From contig NW_027478859.1 in the NCBI RefSeq assembly GCF_051014685.1, positions 124,001 to 188,000 of the forward strand: a stretch of DNA of 64,000 nucleotides, written 5' to 3'. Positions 60,349 through 64,000 of the stretch are shown here, one piece after another (within the stretch, counting starts at the first letter, position 1; every line of letters starts with the position of its first letter). The stretch comes from Ptiloglossa arizonensis (Eukaryota > Arthropoda > Insecta > Hymenoptera > Colletidae). A program made the position numbers and the translations under genes. Below the pieces are notes generated by a model, which saw nothing but the letters and a program-made list of their open reading frames with translations, searched no databases and was not told where the DNA came from.

Positions 60349-63002
60349 CCCTAGGCCATTCTGGTTAAGCTTTTGGAGCAGCAGAATTGTGAAAAATTTT
60401 TTGCCTTCTCTACCATTTCTTGGCTTCAAACTCCCATATCTCGCGAACGGATTGACCTAACCCAAAAATTCCTATTGCATCTGAAGGTAGAAACTCGCCC
60501 GGTTACAGCGGTATGTGTATTTTTTCCCTGGGCCATTCTGGTTAAGCGTTTGGAGCAGCAGAATTGCGAAAAATTTTTTGCCTTCTCAACCATTTCTTGG
60601 CTTCAAACTCCCATATCTCGCGAACGGACTGACCTAACCCAAAAATTCCTATTGCATCTGAAAGTAGAAACTCGCCCGATTATAACGGTATGTGTATTTT
60701 TTCCCTAGGCCATTCTGGTTAAGCGTTTGGAGCAGCAGAAGTGCGAAAAATTTGTTGTCTTCTCAATCATTTCTTAGCTTCAAACTCCCATATCTCGCGA
60801 ACGGATTGACCTAACCCAAAAATTCCTGTTGCATCTGAAAGTAGAAACTCGCCCGATTACAACGGTTTTTCTATTTTTTCCCTAGGCCATTCTAGTTAAG
60901 CGTTTGGAGCAGCAGAATTGCGAAAAATTTTTTGCCTTCTCAACCATTTCTTGGCTTCAAACTCCCATATCTCGCGAACGGATTGACCTAACCCAAAAAT
61001 TCCTATTGCATCTGAAAGTAGAAACTCGCCCGATTACAAAGGTATGTGTATTTTTTCCCTAGGCCATTCTGGTTAAGCTTTTGGAGCAGCAGAATTGTGA
61101 AAAATTTTTTGCCTTCTCTACCATTTCTTGGCTTCAAACTCCCATATCTCGCGAACGGATTGACCTAATCCAAAAATTCCTATTGCATCTGAAAGTAGAA
61201 ACTCGCCCGATTACAACGGTATGTGTATTTTTTCCCTAGGCCATTCTGGTTAAGCGTTTGGAGCTGCAGAATTGTGAAAAATTTTTTTGCTTCTCTACCA
61301 TTTCTTGGCTTCAAACTCCCATATCTCGCGAACGGATTGACCTAACCCAAAAATTCCTATTGCATCTGAAGGTAGAAACTCGCCCGATTACAACGGTATG
61401 TGTATTTTTTCCCTAGGCCATTCTGGTTAAGCGTTTGGAGCAGCAGAATTGCGAAAAATTTTTTGCCTTCTCAACCATTTCTTGTCTTCAAACTCCCATA
61501 TCTCGCGAACGGATTGACCTAACCAAAAATTCCTATTGCATCTGAAAGCAGAAACTCGCCCGATTACAACGGTATGTGTATTTTTTCCCTAGGCCATTCT
61601 GGTTAATCGTTTGGAGCAGCAGAATTGTGAAAAATTTTTTGCCTTCTCTACCATTTCTTGGCTTCAAACTCCCATATCTCGGGAACGGATTGACCTAACC
61701 CAAAAATTCCTGTTGCATCTGAAAGTAGAAACTCGCCCGATTATAACGGTATGTGTATTTTTTCCCTAGGCCATTCTGGTTAAGCGTTTGGAGCAGCAGA
61801 AGTGCGAAAAATTGGTTGTCTTCTCAATCATTTCTTAGCTTCAAACTCTCATATCTCGCGAACGGATTGACCTAACCCAAAAATTCCTGTTGCATCTGAA
61901 AGTAGATACTAGCCCGATTACAACGGTATGTGTATTTTTTCCCTAGGCCATTCTGGTTAAGCGTTTGGAGCAGCAGAATTGCGAAAAATTTTTTGCCTTC
62001 TCTACCATTTTTTGGCTTCAAACTCCCATATCTCGCGAACGGATTGACCTAACCCAAAAATTCCTATTGCATCTGAAAGTAGAAACTCGCCAGATTATAA
62101 CGGTATGTGTATTTTTTCCCTAGGCCATTCTGGTTAAGCGTTTGGAGCAGCAGAATTGCGAAAAATTTTTTGACTTCTCAACCATTTCTTGGCTTCAAAC
62201 TCGCATATCTCGCGAACGGATTGACCTAACCCAAAAATTCCTATTGCATCTGAAAGTAGAAACTCGCCCGATTATAACGGTATGTGTATTTCTTCCCTAT
62301 GCCATTCTGGTTAAGCGTTTGGAGCAGCAGAAGTGCGAAAAATTTGTTGTCTTCTCAACCATTTCTTAGCTTCAAACTCCCATATCTCGCGAACGGATTG
62401 ACCTAACCCAAAAATTCCTGTTGCATCTGAAAGTAGAAACTCGCCCGATTACAACGGTTTTTCTATTTTTTCCCTAGGCCATTCTGGTTAAGCGTTTGGA
62501 GCAGCAGAATTGCGAAAAATTTTTTGCCTTCTCAACCATTTCTTGGCTTCAAACTCCCATATCTCGCGAACGGACTGACCTAACCCAAAAATTCCTATTG
62601 CATCTGAAAGTAGAAACTCGCCCGATTATAACGGTATGTGTATTTTTTCCCTAGGCCATTCTGGTTAAGCGTTTGGAGCAGCAAAAGTGCGAAAAATTTG
62701 TTGTCTTCTCAACCATTTCTTAGCTTCAAACTCCCATATCTCGCGAACGGATTGACCTAACCCAAAAATTCCTGTTGCATCTGAAAGTAGAAACTCGCCC
62801 GATTACAACGGTATGTGTATTTTTTCCCTAGGCCATTCTGGTTAAGCGTTCGGAGCAGCAGAATTGCGAAAAATTTTTTGCCTTCTCAACCATTTCGTGT
62901 CTTCAAACTCCCATATCTCGCGAACGGATTGACCTAACCCAAAAATTCCTATTGCATCTGAAAGTAGAAACTCGCCCGATTATAACGGTATGTGTATTTC
63001 TT
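60349..63002. repeat. 15-unit tandem duplication, copy 2 (2654 bp)
   Basis: It follows 57695-60348 unit for unit until about 62650. The last two units then differ: one has GCAAAAGTGCG and keeps GGTATGTG, the other has GCGTTCGGAG with TTTCGTGTCTTC and TATTTCTTCCC. The boundary at 60527 is CCCTGGGCC, giving a two-unit open frame (60373-60708) that copy 1 does not have. Confidence 0.87.
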
Positions 63003-64000
63003 CCCTATGCCATTCTGGTTAAGCGTTTGGAGCAGCAGAAGTGCGAAAAATTTGTTGTCTTCTCAACCATTTCTTAGCTTCAAACTCCCATATCTCGCGA
63101 ACGGATTGACCTAACCCAAAAATTCCTGTTGCATCTGAAAGTAGAAACTCCCCCGATTACAACGGTTTTTCTATTTTTTCCCTAGGCCATTCTGGTTAAG
63201 CGTTTGGAGCAGCAGAATTGCGAAAAATTTTTTGCCTTCTCTACCATTTTTTGGCTTCAAACTCCCATATCTCGCGAACGGATTGACCTAACCCAAAAAT
63301 TCCTATTGCATCTGAAAGTAGAAACTCGCCCGATTATAACGGTATGTGTATTTTTTCCCTAGGCCATTCTGGTTAAGCGTTTGGAGCAGCAGAAGTGCGA
63401 AACATTTGTTGTCTTCTCAACCATTTCTTAGCTTCAAACTCCCATATCTCGCGAACGGATTGACCTAACCCAAAAATTCCTGTTGCATCTGAAAGTAGAA
63501 ACTCGCCCGATTACAACGGTATGTGTATTTTTTCCCTAGGCCATTCTGGTTAAGCGTTCGGAGCAGCAGAATTGCGAAAAATTTTTTGCCTTCTCAACCA
63601 TTTCGTGTCTTCAAACTCCCATATCTCGCGAACGGATTGACCTAACCCAAAAATTCCTATTGCATCTGAAAGTAGAAACTCGCCCGATTATAACGATATG
63701 TGTATTTTTTCCCTAGGCCATTCTGGTTAAGCGTTTGGAGCAGCAGAATTGCGAAAAATTTTTTGCCTTTTCTACCATTTTTTGGCTTCAAACTCCCATA
63801 TCTCGCGAACGGATTGACCTAACCCAAAAATTCCTATTGCATCTGAAAGTAGAAACTCGCCCGGTTATAACGGTATGTGTATTTTTTCCCTAGGCCTTTC
63901 TGGTTAAGCGTTTGGAGCAGCAGAATTGCGAAAAATTTTTTGCCTTCTCAACCATTTCTTGGCTTCAAACTCCCATATCTCGCGAACGGATTGACCTAAC
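63003..64000. repeat. Terminal satellite units, array continues beyond the window
   Basis: The units are B, D, B, C variant (GCGTTCGGAG, TTTCGTGTCTTC, ACGATATG), D and a truncated C. The B plus C-variant pair at 63357-63710 repeats 62649-63002 with an offset of 708. The window ends inside a unit, so the array edge is not reached. Confidence 0.88.

Larger units (their letters stand above)
1..64000. repeat. 177-bp satellite DNA array, about 361 head-to-tail units
   Basis: The boundary motif CCCTAGGCC recurs at 1, 178, 355, 532 and so on, every 177 bases, to the end of the window. All units have the same orientation. By eye, most pairs differ at roughly 5 to 15 positions, and units inside recent duplications are nearly identical. 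Length changes are rare and mostly single bases, such as a deletion near 9246 and an insertion near 37459. No unique sequence, mobile element or inverted segment interrupts the array, and both edges lie inside it. The length, homogeneity and nested periodicities are typical of eukaryotic centromeric or pericentromeric satellite DNA. The chromosomal position and species are inference; I do not recognise the family. Confidence 0.98.

Noticed and set aside
1..64000. CRISPR array
   Set aside because: There are no short repeats separated by unique spacers. The whole 177-base period is repeated, and no cas gene is present.
1..64000. Transposable element, LTR or terminal inverted repeat
   Set aside because: No terminal repeats, target-site duplications, transposase or reverse transcriptase frames, and no break in the satellite.
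1..64000. tRNA, rRNA or snRNA gene clusters in tandem
   Set aside because: No cloverleaf, A/B box pair or recognisable rRNA segment could be found within the unit on either strand.
1..64000. A coding repeat protein such as a silk or mucin-like gene
   Set aside because: Class B units carry a second stop. Single-base indels (for example 9246, 37459, 47731 and 50199) shift the frame without compensation, and duplicated blocks keep them.

Overview
The whole window is one uninterrupted satellite DNA array. A 177-bp unit repeats head to tail about 361 times, starting on a unit boundary at base 1 and running off both ends. I find no gene, RNA gene, transposon, CRISPR array or unique sequence. Nothing shows a conserved protein domain. 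The short open frames arise because 177 is exactly 59 codons and one strand carries only one or two amber codons per unit.

The window suggests a eukaryotic chromosome, most likely centromeric or pericentromeric heterochromatin. The reasons are the array size, the near-nucleosomal unit length, the homogenised units and the nested higher-order repeats. I do not recognise the satellite family and cannot name the species. The unit is about 42% G+C by hand count and CpG is not depleted (8 per unit against about 7.5 expected). That fits a lineage with little cytosine methylation, for example many invertebrates, but does not prove it.

Each unit carries a near-invariant CCTAGG at the boundary used here, a 16-bp near-palindrome around A5T6, a conserved TCGCGA block, a second A-tract, and a T-rich tract before the next CCTAGG. 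On the minus strand, the TCGCGA block reads as a 17-bp sequence matching 8 of the 9 fixed positions of the mammalian CENP-B box. Units fall into recurring classes (A, C, B, E, D below) that often follow one another in that order, so an old pentamer of about 885 bp is plausible.

Layout: 1-8319 has a 17-unit tandem duplication overlapped by a 7-unit one. 8320-16635 is a mosaic with 5-unit and 6-unit periodicities. 16636-19467 repeats 1-2832. 19468-21061 repeats much of 11503-12741. 21062-25309 is a 12-unit duplication. 25310-34508 is an 11-unit higher-order repeat with several copies. 34509-35924 is a 4-unit duplication. 35925-46369 holds a second 11-unit repeat family, interrupted by another 4-unit duplication and ending in a copy with an internal 5-unit duplication. 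46370-64000 has nested 27-, 10- and 15-unit duplications. No stretch is left unexplained by the satellite.
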